Part shown: piece by piece, positions 63,501 to 64,000 of the stretch | How positions within the stretch are numbered: the first letter of the stretch is position 1 | Layout: every line of letters begins with the position of its first letter | NCBI RefSeq assembly: GCF_037392515.1 | Contig: NC_090288.1 | Span: 60,559,673-60,623,672, forward strand | DNA from: Haliotis asinina | Lineage: Eukaryota; Mollusca; Gastropoda; Lepetellida; Haliotidae | DNA length: 64,000 bases | Direction of reading: 5' to 3' | The notes under the pieces: model-generated | Databases searched by the model: none | The model's input: only the letters and a program-made list of their open reading frames with translations | Told to the model about the DNA's origin: nothing | Translations under genes and position numbers: made by a program

Positions 63501-63850
63501 GATGCATTTGTCCTCAGGAGCACCATCTGATGATATGAGGAAATGGCCTATAACATCGTTTCAGTATGGTGGGATGATGATGACAGGGTTTATACATGGT
63601 GAAGGCACTGTGCCGAGTGATAATATGTAAATTGTTTTATGTAAGACCTGTCTATGCAGGTGGCAGACCCTGATGAACATGATAAGGTAGCATATGCATG
63701 TCCTGTGTCAGCTGTGTACACAGTGGATTCAACTCTGGATTCTGTTGACTGCAGGGGTACAGCACGGCCATAAAGGGCTTGATGCAGCTGGGGCTGATGG
63801 ACCTGGAGCCTCATCCTTCACTTCACCCAGGTGGACCAGATATCACTTGG
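26952..63850 (+). CDS. AASS: Alpha-aminoadipic semialdehyde synthase (lysine-ketoglutarate reductase / saccharopine dehydrogenase), 3' end outside window
   Basis: Exons: 26952-27194, 28000-28176, 28366-28518, 28689-28835, 29310-29388, 30780-30907, 31544-31818, 32191-32302, 32762-32821, 33457-33527, 54840-55097, 55981-56091, 56523-56631, 60466-60542, then 62923-62948, 63249-63416 and 63755-63850. All use GT/AG, and phases agree except across 60542/62923, where a short exon is missing. The enzyme joins lysine and 2-oxoglutarate into saccharopine (LKR half), then splits that to glutamate and aminoadipic semialdehyde (SDH half), in mitochondria. The first ~30 residues are rich in R/H/K with no acidic residue, as expected for a targeting peptide. 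About 165 C-terminal residues should follow 63850. The start is the ATG at 26952, which gives that peptide. The 21.3-kb intron 10 hosts a Polinton and a DIRS-type relic. Identity is certain from near-continuous similarity to human AASS. Confidence 0.95.
28944..29012 (+). repeat. SINE family A, head fragment
   Basis: GTAGGCGTTAGCCTAGTGTT and CACCGAAGGCCTGGGTTTTA match the tRNA-like head of family A; the body is lost. It lies in AASS intron 4. Confidence 0.5.
29389..30648 (+). other. AASS intron 5, left part
   Basis: Nothing recognised: no SINE of either window family, no coding frame of known family. A loose repeat of GTAACAAAGGTCTG/GTCTAATATTTACAGATCTC-type sequence with a shared ACATGCAC...GGCACAATGTTAG pattern occurs near 30090-30450 and may be an old ~270-bp duplication. 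Confidence 0.4.
30649..30770. repeat. (TCAC)n microsatellite abutting the AASS exon 6 acceptor
   Basis: About 28 copies of TCAC/CACT with one slip, ending only about 10 bases before the splice acceptor at 30779. The last units read CACTCACTAACTCACTG, so a branch-point-like CTAAC lies in the repeat about 17 bases before the exon. Confidence 0.95.
31925..32062. repeat. ~36-bp tandem repeat, 4 copies
   Basis: Repeats of CATTCTTGACCATTGTGATG followed by TCATCAGTTAC, in AASS intron 7. Confidence 0.85.
33075..33345 (+). repeat. Two decayed SINE family A fragments
   Basis: The first (about 33075-33182) has GGGTTTGATTCCCCAGCCCA and ATTGCTGGATTATTGCTGAA. The second (about 33215-33345) has TTGTGTTTGATTCCCACATT and CCTTGTGTCCTCTGTTAAGC. 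Both are in AASS intron 9 and strongly diverged. Confidence 0.5.
34420..34492. repeat. (TCAC)n microsatellite
   Basis: About 17 perfect TCAC units just before a family-A SINE, whose own tail is also TCAC. It is probably the expanded tail of a vanished SINE. Confidence 0.9.
34514..34712 (+). repeat. tRNA-derived SINE, family A, with expanded TCAC/TGAC tail
   Basis: GGGTAGCCTAGTGGTTAAAG (A-box region) and GGTTTGATTCCCCACATGGG (B-box region) are well preserved. The body is shortened and the tail is a run of CACTGACT/CACTCACT units. Confidence 0.8.
35190..37990 (+). mobile_element. DIRS-type tyrosine-recombinase retroelement relic
   Basis: Fossil element in AASS intron 10. Inverted terminal repeats lie at about 35190-35345 and, reversed, about 37795-37945; a further inverted block pairs about 37677-37725 with 37931-37990. 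Parts in order: a reverse transcriptase segment (about 35640-35900, with the DIRS-like [16 protein letters not shown]), an RNase H-like segment (about 36420-36600) and a tyrosine-recombinase-like end (about 36790-36950, with [14 protein letters not shown]). The coding part is broken in several places. DIRS elements use inverted repeats and a recombinase instead of LTRs and integrase. It is old compared with the neighbouring Polinton, judged by its decay. Exact ends are uncertain. Confidence 0.7.
38478..38742 (+). repeat. SINE-like repeat, family B (near full length)
   Basis: Head ACGTGAAGATCCGGGGTACA, CTTCAGCAACCCATTCTTGC, AGGATCGGGTGGTCAGGCTC and a tail with GGAATATTGCTGAGTGTGGC. It sits just left of the minisatellite that hosts the Polinton. 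Confidence 0.8.
38860..39143. repeat. Minisatellite, left half (split by the Polinton)
   Basis: Units of about 46 bp with GTCCCCTATATCCATGTCTC and CCTGGGGACGTCGTGAGGCA, partly in a 94-bp higher-order duplication (38930-39123). The array continues from 53476 to about 53860 right of the Polinton, so the insertion split one array. Confidence 0.88.
39144..39488 (+). repeat. Polinton left terminal inverted repeat (345 bp)
   Basis: Starts AGTAGTATAGGGAATAGGGG. It contains a near-perfect hairpin, GCCTTATTT-act-AAATAAGGC (about 39199-39219), and the last ~67 codons of the integrase. It matches the reverse complement of 53131-53475 with about five differences and no length change. Confidence 0.95.
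39287..40255 (-). CDS. Polinton integrase (retroviral-type, DDE), 322 aa
   Basis: Part of the fossil Polinton. The core reads [20 protein letters not shown], then [16 protein letters not shown], then [16 protein letters not shown], the D, D, E pattern of the rve integrase family. A basic C-terminal region follows and ends inside the left terminal repeat. It overlaps the end of the DNA polymerase frame by 20 bases. Polinton integrases are thought to join the linear element to the chromosome, leaving a 6-bp duplication as seen here. Confidence 0.93.
   Translation of the reverse strand: MDMKKFEAIYYSPRGYWKGASAVDKLAKIARVPPEEAKAWLEKQALWQIYLPAPRYVPRRRFGINIPNSVHQADLLFLPHDKRYKYALTVVDVASRYKEAEPLTTKDSAQVARGFERIYKRSPLTWPTELQVDPGREFMGAVSQLLAKHDTKVRRGTAGAHRSQAIVERFNRTLAERLFGHQYAREMVTPGKRSTEWVTRLPKVVSAINHEVTRLTGKKPADAIKLKSIVAESAAPPRGKEKQIPDRALVRYLYQPGEHEGDSRKRATDPIWSVKTYNIDKVDMKADEPNLYYLRDGPGRGFVREELLIVPYGTVLPPTNTR
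40236..43940 (-). CDS. Polinton protein-primed DNA polymerase B, 1234 aa
   Basis: Part of the fossil Polinton. Residues 1-110 hold three SAP-like repeats of the form LKxxAKxxGxxGYSRMRKxxL. Later come a C2H2-like [10 protein letters not shown], the exonuclease motif [11 protein letters not shown], an endonuclease VII-like zinc region ([22 protein letters not shown]), [11 protein letters not shown], and the polymerase motifs [30 protein letters not shown] and YTDTDSLLM. This order and the YGWAMSQ variant of motif A are typical of Polinton protein-primed PolB, which would copy the element from its terminal repeats. The ATG of [10 protein letters not shown] is taken as the start. Confidence 0.95.
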   Translation of the reverse strand: MSTVRGLKQVAKQRGVIGYSRMRKSALLRLLGLEAPPTVTQLKAQAKQLGYTGYSNLGRAGLTALLSHAPVAKPPTVKQLKAEAHDLGLGGYSRMRKPQLVELLRQNRAIDLQFVRTERAVGNYLRGWRMHVDRNIDITDIKPLIADKVNQELNNLGSIKFQITVKMSLDKQVGSTTEYVQPYFRGQQEVATHTETIDTSIDTSFQQIREYLERCTHLGSGWVVDKIDNVYLDIANYVPFRGGSYLALPPYYRNKHAIVNVKNRGNDCLRLAIRSALFPAGANSDRLSSYPQDDGLNWDGIDEPTPISQITKVEKQNNLAINVFGHEGNTTIVHRVSPVKDRQVINIFMIQRGDKYHYTWIKHFSRLLYDQSAYKGKTHFCERCLHGFTRADLLESHRDDCQGVGQTAIRVDMPKEGDNILKFCNHKNQMSVPYIIYADFEALVVGGDSPSGAAGEAPITHKTQEHKACSFGYIVVRCDGETKAPVVYRGPDAAERFLKCLQEEEKIIRNALYKIAPMRLTRVDRLAHASSTNCHVCESPLNGDSVRDHCHITGKYRGAAHNECNLKLKINPKTINIPVVFHNLRGYDSHLIMQAIAKIDGNITCIPNNMERYISFSLNGLRFIDSFQFLLSSLDSLVKANNTFPITDRYTDAETRPLLMRKGVYPYEYMDSWAKFTETRLPPIDCFYSKLKEASVSRDDYSHATNVWNKLGCKNLGDYHDLYLRTDVLLLADVFETFRRTCFKQYKLDPAWYYTSPGLSWDALLKKTGVNLELLTDYDMHLFIEKGLRGGISMASKRYAKANNQYVKGYDPNKPTNHILYLDANNLYGWAMSQYLPTGGFEWVPHVDVMGVAPNSNKGYILEVDLEYPKELHTSHNSYPLAPERMRVNPDWMSEYQHNLSGGRVTDVEKLVPNLMNKTKYIVHYRNLQLYLSLGMRLTKIHRVLMFDQSPWMEPYIRMNTDLRKKATSDFEKNLYKLMNNSVFGKTMENLRKRVTVKLVRSSEEDKLRRLIASPAFNRSKIFTDNLVALHMKKSHIKFNRPVYVGMSILDLSKHLMYDFYYNELKKQYGDRCEVLYTDTDSLLMEIRTEDVYEDMKKHLDLYDTSDYPKTHAIHSTVNKKVLGKMKDECAGTPIAEYIGLRPKMYSILKADNSEIQKAKGVKKYVVKQHIKHARFKEALFKTRTFRHKMNTLRSDGHKIYGLTINKTSLSPMDTKRWIAIDGINTYAYGHEKI
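44001..44267 (-). CDS. Small cysteine-rich Polinton protein, 88 aa
   Basis: Part of the Polinton. It holds cysteine/histidine pairs ([32 protein letters not shown]) that look like two zinc-binding knots, then a basic tail ([12 protein letters not shown]). No family recognised. It lies just upstream of the polymerase in the same direction. Function unknown; nucleic-acid binding is a guess from the zinc-knot look. Confidence 0.6.
   Translation of the reverse strand: MRPAPYRCEYILMGKTEACGRKCRNQGFCCFHMGSPNYTCSVCGIGVKGHYCLCKAHGANVVRHQLIYENKKGYIKERRRLLKIDSSA
44287..44712 (-). CDS. Polinton protein with coiled coil and two membrane-like ends, 141 aa
   Basis: Part of the Polinton. A hydrophobic N-terminus ([15 protein letters not shown]) leads to a charged helical stretch (residues 30-75, rich in E/K/R/Q, coiled-coil-like). 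A second hydrophobic segment lies at the C-terminus ([13 protein letters not shown]). The upstream neighbour ends 8 bases away. No named family recognised; it is probably a small virion or membrane protein, by context. Confidence 0.6.
   Translation of the reverse strand: MATIAMMVGGALVNALAFSGSNFLFSKLRDDHAAEIQEERKRHDLATEKLQRAQDEYVKKRLQRIDFINEQLKRENHAIKTFYNVDEAMKEYYLLTGKQLEPLNKPTLAQYYTPSKGQMNRELGFIVLGIAATALVAKQLN
44721..44948 (-). CDS. Small Polinton protein, 75 aa
   Basis: Part of the Polinton. Opens [20 protein letters not shown] and has two weakly hydrophobic helices (residues 14-30 and 46-60). An AT-rich TATGTATATGATATAAAATA stretch precedes it. No family recognised. Confidence 0.55.
   Translation of the reverse strand: MSEGKTFVNDAYHATVVASLAVGYARLTKMVLKQPTIKLDFNLQDMGMLIMNLGMAMATKDILVKQGIIPDNIMK
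44975..45328 (-). CDS. Polinton membrane protein with Pro/Thr/Gly repeats, 117 aa
   Basis: Part of the Polinton. Pro-Thr-rich ends flank a basic segment ([17 protein letters not shown]) and one membrane helix ([17 protein letters not shown]). The repeats GVPPTV and GGTPT are encoded by copies of the GGGGGTACCCCC palindrome in two different frames. Its start region overlaps the end of the neighbouring 198-aa frame. Basic segment plus membrane helix suggests a core or membrane protein; that is inference. Confidence 0.55.
   Translation of the reverse strand: MDAAQETPVEVPPTVEETPPPTVMEETPAVGVPPTVTRQKNPKRVAAGKKRWCNQHKVTNPTRLLLAVGVTAALAISWLYRGGVGGTPTEGNPHHEVVTPNSGGVGGTPTVDPHIML
45201..45794 (-). 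CDS. Conserved-looking Polinton protein, 198 aa
   Basis: Part of the Polinton. Start chosen at [12 protein letters not shown], which directly follows an AT-rich TTATATTATAAG. The middle reads [20 protein letters not shown] then [20 protein letters not shown], an amphipathic helical region. Next come [17 protein letters not shown] and a weakly hydrophobic C-terminal helix. The C-terminal 35 residues are Gly/Asn/Pro/Thr-rich and overlap the next gene. Function unknown. Confidence 0.55.
   Translation of the reverse strand: MECEELLEQLGVSPTPPAGPTDDKREKLVALAVGGKAKHYFGDYTPDKIHKMSAEEIDKLYARYESRLGAEMTKTIGSAMTQIYTGIVSHFLPIPPERRLYLWEDLEKDPFIEHAVSSISCGMYHKYGMLLAPVTAAIITAKHCQFERKNNNNSIDGCCTGNPSGGTPNSGGDPTPNSDGGDPCSGGTPNSNQAEES
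45911..45960. repeat. 10-bp tandem repeat GCTTAGCTTT, 5 exact copies
   Basis: Five exact units at a Polinton gene boundary. They are identical, so either recently expanded or under constraint. Confidence 0.95.
46056..46592 (-). CDS. Polinton packaging-type ATPase region
   Basis: Part of the Polinton. After a Gly/Tyr/Pro-rich start comes the Walker A sequence [20 protein letters not shown], then [15 protein letters not shown], and a Walker B-like [13 protein letters not shown]. This matches the FtsK/HerA-type (poxvirus A32-like) genome-packaging ATPase found in Polintons and related viruses. Its start overlaps the end of the capsid-like gene by 29 bases. Confidence 0.88.
   Translation of the reverse strand: MGDSCKPSTDGGYPHTPQGYPQLPTDPHCAIVCGQTGCGKTVFVLDMLEGYYKDVFDNIVIMCPTLSMNKTYARPWVMTDPDVHKIDPGTRLQDWLKALHEKFKGEPTLFILDDCSANREITKKRDMLSYLAFSGRHANHSVQLGVERPQGADAMGGLISLQGQGFVRGVFERERCDE
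46564..47820 (-). CDS. Probable Polinton major capsid protein (double jelly-roll type), 418 aa
   Basis: Part of the Polinton. A beta-rich protein opening [20 protein letters not shown], with VSIT-type strands throughout and the stretch [20 protein letters not shown] near residue 300, which resembles the second-barrel region of double jelly-roll capsids of large DNA viruses. Position beside the packaging ATPase is the usual Polinton arrangement. Assignment rests on this pattern and context, not on a search. The 32-bp AT-rich gap to the divergent 388-aa gene is probably a shared promoter. Confidence 0.65.
   Translation of the reverse strand: MYGRKLDPFRRLREPLGARAVRQSVTITNNPSKIDQNQTLLVRFPNLGENDLIVPGTVRLAFNITLISDNDKRELVRNVGRAIIKKTTVKISGNEVLSIDDSDVFHCYKDLWKSEGERVNDVYQGISKSTRARIGYVFTQDQQDKLSDGEKAIARAYGNRFCVPLDFELLTGHAPFYQAALGDRLEYELTFNDYSKVVRTPNGYEASYAIDNISLEFDMVTSPELARQVRSQYSGKMAILYDRVLRHRSVVRDKSDTVWNINLNVPARSMKGILVVPVEDYDPFWRDSEKFFNPEIEKVEVTIEGVPNQLFSHGMRPHQQWDEIKKLPVGDYITKDLDLGSVQIGEYLTTKYALWLDMRSTDDDKLHGSGRRIDNGSEGITIQITKKAQTAGKLKLYLYVIMDAQLNIDNGRFVQAIY
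47821..47852. promoter_or_regulatory. AT-rich divergent promoter candidate
   Basis: Only 32 bases separate the start codons of two divergent genes. The stretch is almost pure A/T (TTATATAAAAGAAATATATT), so any promoter for both must lie here or inside the genes. Confidence 0.4.
47853..49019 (+). CDS. Polinton coiled-coil / membrane protein, 388 aa
   Basis: Part of the Polinton. Start chosen at [16 protein letters not shown], right after the AT-rich gap. Residues about 150-270 form a long charged coiled coil ([35 protein letters not shown]). A membrane helix follows ([18 protein letters not shown]), then a [18 protein letters not shown] linker. The end is a glycine/alanine-rich amphipathic helix and a final hydrophobic segment ([16 protein letters not shown]). 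It may be a virion membrane-active or entry protein by its layout; no named family is claimed. Confidence 0.65.
   Translation: MDEDIDMTEMPGASAQAFDDEQETSFTSSPLNQELLETTVNDYYESLRRDKNYVEPQGRYHKNFFIDTKGVLRLKSDPGVDLFNKSNKKPLALSTLASRHGVEFIRKNLNMNDYGGAIPKAVKEDLQATRSHLTIRDEMTPQRATEASDSIEKLLSTYWDKPLPGFDFPVRELRGLDEAVKRVRGELVNNMGKLNKIDEHIAREKTKLNETENDDMKRRINERLRDLEDERRTRLESASSNREQLRSQISRIRETIDRILNEDTTLANRIRILFREQGITIVSILTALGFIISTLVVSLTGGTPTPAGGGTPTPTGGGVKDWIKKLGEGLAKLAGKAAEALPGILGSIVSWLLSALSKTAMWLSQNLWAAIVAVAGLVYVAAKKSLTK
48997..50055 (-). CDS. Polinton protein with [20 protein letters not shown] motif, C-terminal membrane helix
   Basis: Part of the Polinton. The tryptophan-rich N-terminal block is distinctive and gives me a sense of a conserved family seen in invertebrate Polintons, but I cannot name its function. 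The middle is helical ([17 protein letters not shown]). Then come a proline-rich stretch ([20 protein letters not shown]) with a GVPP linker, and a C-terminal hydrophobic segment ([18 protein letters not shown]). Its end overlaps the end of the convergent coiled-coil gene by 23 bases. Confidence 0.6.
   Translation of the reverse strand: MVNWNQNPMQFWQNQLNFAVWCATTGSGVTPDYGIDELSKAVILFHIYYQTRRILKEISAPLPQDKAWSMTNNPYDRRAYERICGEFEIPTNKDFCLPGVNHGLGIVLVYFYRSGTYQAGSKDGSYNPNRHTFTGPTTNEKIHVSCIKQTNPDAATAWTKMISKTLKEFTRAGTIRLNDSIRTYVWALLGAQSMTRSNILGKGTAYDAQKQFVSNVEDAINSPVDLPRAIDRYQNVLEYARSKVNYVFGVGLYMAPSDMQLRIKKVVGYNNKIVIATADQKLGINPDINTPYIPHIPPREKGIVAPPPEPKIQPTPHPHIHVGVPPYQQHIDNKTALVVGGVTLGLIWLKIS
50161..50195. 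promoter_or_regulatory. AT-rich promoter candidate before the minor capsid-like gene
   Basis: Two copies of ATATTATAATAT-like sequence lie immediately before the ATG at 50196. The same kind of TATAATA run directly precedes other genes of this element, e.g. before 45794 (-), 51771 (+) and 52465 (+). Confidence 0.4.
50196..50849 (+). CDS. Probable Polinton minor capsid (penton-like) protein, 217 aa
   Basis: Part of the Polinton. A beta-rich, single-domain protein opening [20 protein letters not shown] and ending [20 protein letters not shown] then LTLHVK. A terminal 'description-of-strand then L-x-L-H-x' end like this is what I associate with Polinton/adintovirus minor capsid jelly rolls. Its stop overlaps the next start (ATGA). 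Length and place fit the family; fold prediction would be needed for certainty. Confidence 0.6.
   Translation: MYITLPGITSGEAVQLTHAIDNTSGQLEVALCDITYLPQWTNINASNNKLFVSGTRSQITDGYYSVCSLNDEVFKPLGAELKMNDSNGTVVLINNGRTSLRLGRPLARILGMSPDEIKPTTTVTGTKLPDLVPYRELYIHLGQVSTTYNIQGGHPSTILRAVPVKTEKYNDGRTESFSPRQYKRLTQGNIPELTISVLDINHNPVNIGYLSLTLHVK
50846..51760 (+). CDS. Polinton fibre-like protein 1, 304 aa
   Basis: Part of the Polinton. Near the N-terminus it has [20 protein letters not shown] and [14 protein letters not shown], a motif shared with the next gene and similar in style to the short beta repeats of viral tail or attachment proteins. The rest is beta-rich, with [18 protein letters not shown] and a C-terminal [19 protein letters not shown] that also has a counterpart in the next protein. 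Attachment role is inference from the motif and from its place after the minor capsid gene. Confidence 0.55.
   Translation: MTSAQGPGVKKCVNIGISDLGDTRGFDAPGVDGKSYALQLKNNIYKRVEIPSGGTLSDMIDTTRATVNTKYALVNTGDNNWIIYPSFGGKLFDLDDVESTTVVQNKPYMLVFTEDDKWVLLPDNDDWFLNIRLVSPYVFTDNKDNHLNKVVNNGTLLVAYVPTQRRSVVVSPVNTMAAHMLSSKPAIQNVTLQLVSEFEGVVKILESLPANATLIINVYLGEPSVNDVEIVKGIKLGWVKRHQYQVCNVYVRVGVGADTSMEGVNVIVENKISLTKIFLPDNIHFMGMKLTPELLSKNQLEIIS
51771..52463 (+). CDS. Polinton fibre-like protein 2, paralogue of its neighbour, 230 aa
   Basis: Part of the Polinton. Shares with protein 1 the blocks [20 protein letters not shown] / [28 protein letters not shown], and the closing [14 protein letters not shown]. It is about 75 residues shorter and AT-richer at codon level, so the pair is an old tandem duplication that has diverged strongly. 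Ten bases separate it from protein 1. Confidence 0.55.
   Translation: MANHRPNTTLNDLGDTEGFDQPGEEDELYILQFKDNVYRLVSLSDLKEPKWLINLTLASPYIIIDENMFVSKIRNNGIWVGDFIPEGVFIGTTNTEKNRLRSVVKNKLVFIKYSLNITLDIYSPFTLIIEVFFWVLDNENTSRVHQILPGVSIHWYKEHLDQYCRIVIQQDTPTGPINRLISLSGVFITTGKSIDLSPIALSSSLDLVDFKYINRVLTETQLKYLSKYIL
52465..53082 (+). CDS. Polinton helical membrane protein, 205 aa
   Basis: Part of the Polinton. An N-terminal charged helix ([20 protein letters not shown]) is followed by a long alanine/glycine-rich hydrophobic stretch ([20 protein letters not shown], continuing to about residue 100). A charged helical C-terminal half follows ([20 protein letters not shown]). Its start lies one base after the previous stop, and it is the last gene before the right terminal repeat. 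Function unknown. Confidence 0.6.
   Translation: MGLYPVVEEVAKTLETVDGFRLRQLCDVKRQLEQDRDTRKALCKKYNRAFNIVDGADTTLMATSMGLGAAGVGLLATIVAAPIVLGIEITAGVAELAGLALKLVSRRLNRKALKHDEIRVLAEAKLNTVSERISTALSDSKISEEEFRSILSKLKKYNGMKQDIRSKSRKSAISEDEKKKYIEQGIQKAQQVFIMNTKEIVGGSR
53131..53475 (-). repeat. Polinton right terminal inverted repeat (345 bp)
   Basis: Mirror of 39144-39488, so it carries a second copy of the integrase 3' end and the same hairpin. It is followed directly by the AGGGGG target-site copy. Confidence 0.95.
53476..53860. repeat. Minisatellite, right half (continuation past the Polinton)
   Basis: Begins with the AGGGGG target-site copy, then TCATGAGGCACAAAAGGTCC, continuing the same unit as the left half, and becomes more diverged to the right. 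Confidence 0.85.
53861..54839 (+). other. AASS intron 10, right end
   Basis: AT-rich intron sequence before the acceptor at 54838-54839. Nothing recognised. Confidence 0.5.
54840..63850 (+). CDS. AASS: AASS exons 11 onward: saccharopine dehydrogenase half (partial)
   Basis: The half opens with [20 protein letters not shown], a Rossmann NAD-binding turn (GAGYVAGP). [20 protein letters not shown] then crosses the exon 11/12 join, followed by [30 protein letters not shown] (exon 13), [20 protein letters not shown] (exon 14), [17 protein letters not shown] with [15 protein letters not shown] (63249-63416) and [19 protein letters not shown] (63755-63850). The tiny exon 62923-62948 encodes AKYLKNKQ, matching human ATYLLDGK. 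The human SWSPVGVLMNVMQS segment, which should come just before it, has no recognisable coding sequence between 60542 and 62923. The C-terminal part of the dehydrogenase lies beyond the window. Confidence 0.92.
55199..55460. repeat. 38-bp tandem repeat, about 7 copies
   Basis: Units of TCATCAGGTGCAGAAATGTA followed by AATGTGGACATGGTATAG, in AASS intron 11. Confidence 0.9.
55545..55750 (+). repeat. SINE-like repeat, family B, diverged
   Basis: Contains GCTGCAACCCATGCTGGTTG, AACGGGATTGGGTGGTCAGT and a decayed GTGTGGCGTTGAACAAACAA end. Confidence 0.65.
56957..58260 (+). mobile_element. mariner DNA transposon, near complete
   Basis: About 1,304 bp flanked by TA. Both ends carry GGGGATGTCAATAAGTTTTG in inverted orientation, identical over those 20 bases. 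It encodes a mariner transposase interrupted by one frameshift. It lies in AASS intron 13, on the sense strand. Confidence 0.9.
57144..58195 (+). pseudogene. mariner transposase with one frameshift
   Basis: The first frame (57144-57827) has the paired helix-turn-helix region ([50 protein letters not shown]) and the first catalytic Asp in [11 protein letters not shown]. The second frame (from about 57800 to 58195, TAA) has [16 protein letters not shown] with the second Asp and [20 protein letters not shown] with the third. A single-base loss near 57795-57802, just after PKGRTMN, separates them. Otherwise full length (about 350 aa) for the family, so the copy died recently. Confidence 0.88.
58370..59100. 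repeat. TATTGGTC minisatellite, ~70-bp units (left part)
   Basis: Repeats of ACCACAAATATTGGTCCTAG, AGATATATTTTGACCATGAA and TATTGGTCAATAATGAATAT. The array is interrupted by a MITE-like element at 59101-59699 and resumes at 59700-59790. Confidence 0.85.
59101..59699. mobile_element. MITE-like element, 599 bp, TA-flanked
   Basis: Starts CTGTAACTCACGAAATTTTT and ends, reading inverted, CTGTGAAATCACGAAACTTT, with TA on both sides (59099-59100, 59700-59701). It has no coding capacity. The TA duplication suggests a Tc1/mariner- or pogo-type donor. Terminal repeats are short and imperfect, so the copy is not young. Confidence 0.65.
59700..59790. repeat. TATTGGTC minisatellite (right part)
   Basis: AATACAGACCACAAATATTG then GGTCATAGAG, the same unit as left of the MITE-like element. 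Confidence 0.75.
60745..61300. repeat. Inverted repeat / foldback sequence
   Basis: The segment at about 60760-60830 (ATCATCAAAACTAAACTCAT, CAAAACAGAACAAAAATC) is the diverged reverse complement of about 61205-61280 (GATTTTTGTTCTGTTTTGGC, TTCAGTTTTGATGAT). It is either a non-autonomous element or two copies of one repeat in opposite directions. Confidence 0.5.
61363..62695. repeat. Minisatellite: 34-bp units then 26-bp units
   Basis: From 61363 to about 61845 the unit is 34 bp (GGGACCATGGCCTCTATGGG, CCTGCTGACACTAT). From there to 62695 it is 26 bp (GGCTGTATGGGGCTGCAGAC, ACTATT), with about 32 copies. The two share the CTGCTGACACTAT core. It lies in the AASS intron region where one coding exon is expected but not seen. 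Confidence 0.92.
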
Positions 63851-64000
63851 GTAGGTCATACGGGCTCATGTCTCATGGATAGATCATATGGGCTCATATC
63901 ACATGAATCGTAATAGGGGTGATGTCACATGATGTCATAAGGTGTCATATCACATGGGTAGGTCATGTAAGATCATAATACAGGGATGGATAATAGGGGT
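63851..64000. repeat. Degenerate short tandem repeat after AASS exon
   Basis: Repeated GTAGGTCATACGGGCTCATG / ATATCACATG-type units run to the window edge, directly after the splice donor at 63851. Units are irregular. Confidence 0.55.

Overview
The window looks like a marine gastropod genome, most likely an abalone (Haliotis). The host genes have many introns, and the DNA is full of two short interspersed repeat families that end in ...GGCGTAAAACYAWACTCACTCACTC, a tail I associate with Haliotis. The genus call is recognition from memory, not a search result.

Three host genes are supported by exon-by-exon reading. (1) LLPH, 2999-5243 (+), three coding exons, 116 aa, a small basic nucleolar protein. 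(2) ACTR8, 7916-17549 (-), twelve exons that join in frame to a complete 599-aa actin-related protein 8, an INO80 chromatin-remodelling subunit. (3) AASS, 26952 to beyond the right edge (+), the bifunctional lysine-ketoglutarate reductase / saccharopine dehydrogenase of mitochondrial lysine breakdown. Seventeen exons are visible; about 165 C-terminal residues lie outside the window, and one expected short exon, between the exon ending at 60542 and the one starting at 62923, could not be found.

Nearly everything else is repeat. ACTR8 intron 5 holds a 1.2-kb Tigger/pogo-type element that encodes only a CENP-B-like DNA-binding region. The ACTR8-AASS spacer carries SINEs and a 1.6-kb array of about 37-bp units. 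AASS intron 10 (33528-54839, 21.3 kb) holds a decayed DIRS-type retroelement (about 35.19-37.99 kb) and a nearly whole 14.3-kb Polinton/Maverick (39144-53475) with 345-bp terminal inverted repeats and a perfect 6-bp target-site duplication. The Polinton sits inside a minisatellite that resumes on its other side. AASS intron 13 holds a mariner and, inside another minisatellite, a MITE-like element. The intron region lacking the expected AASS exon holds a foldback sequence and a 1.3-kb minisatellite.

The Polinton is the most interesting part. It encodes integrase, protein-primed DNA polymerase B with three N-terminal SAP-like repeats, a packaging-type ATPase, a probable major capsid protein and a probable minor capsid protein. 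It also carries several conserved-looking membrane or coiled-coil proteins, a tandem pair of related fibre-like proteins, and no recognisable maturation protease. A 12-bp perfect palindrome (GGGGGTACCCCC) recurs through its genes and is read in all three frames as GGTPT, GVPP and GYPH linkers.
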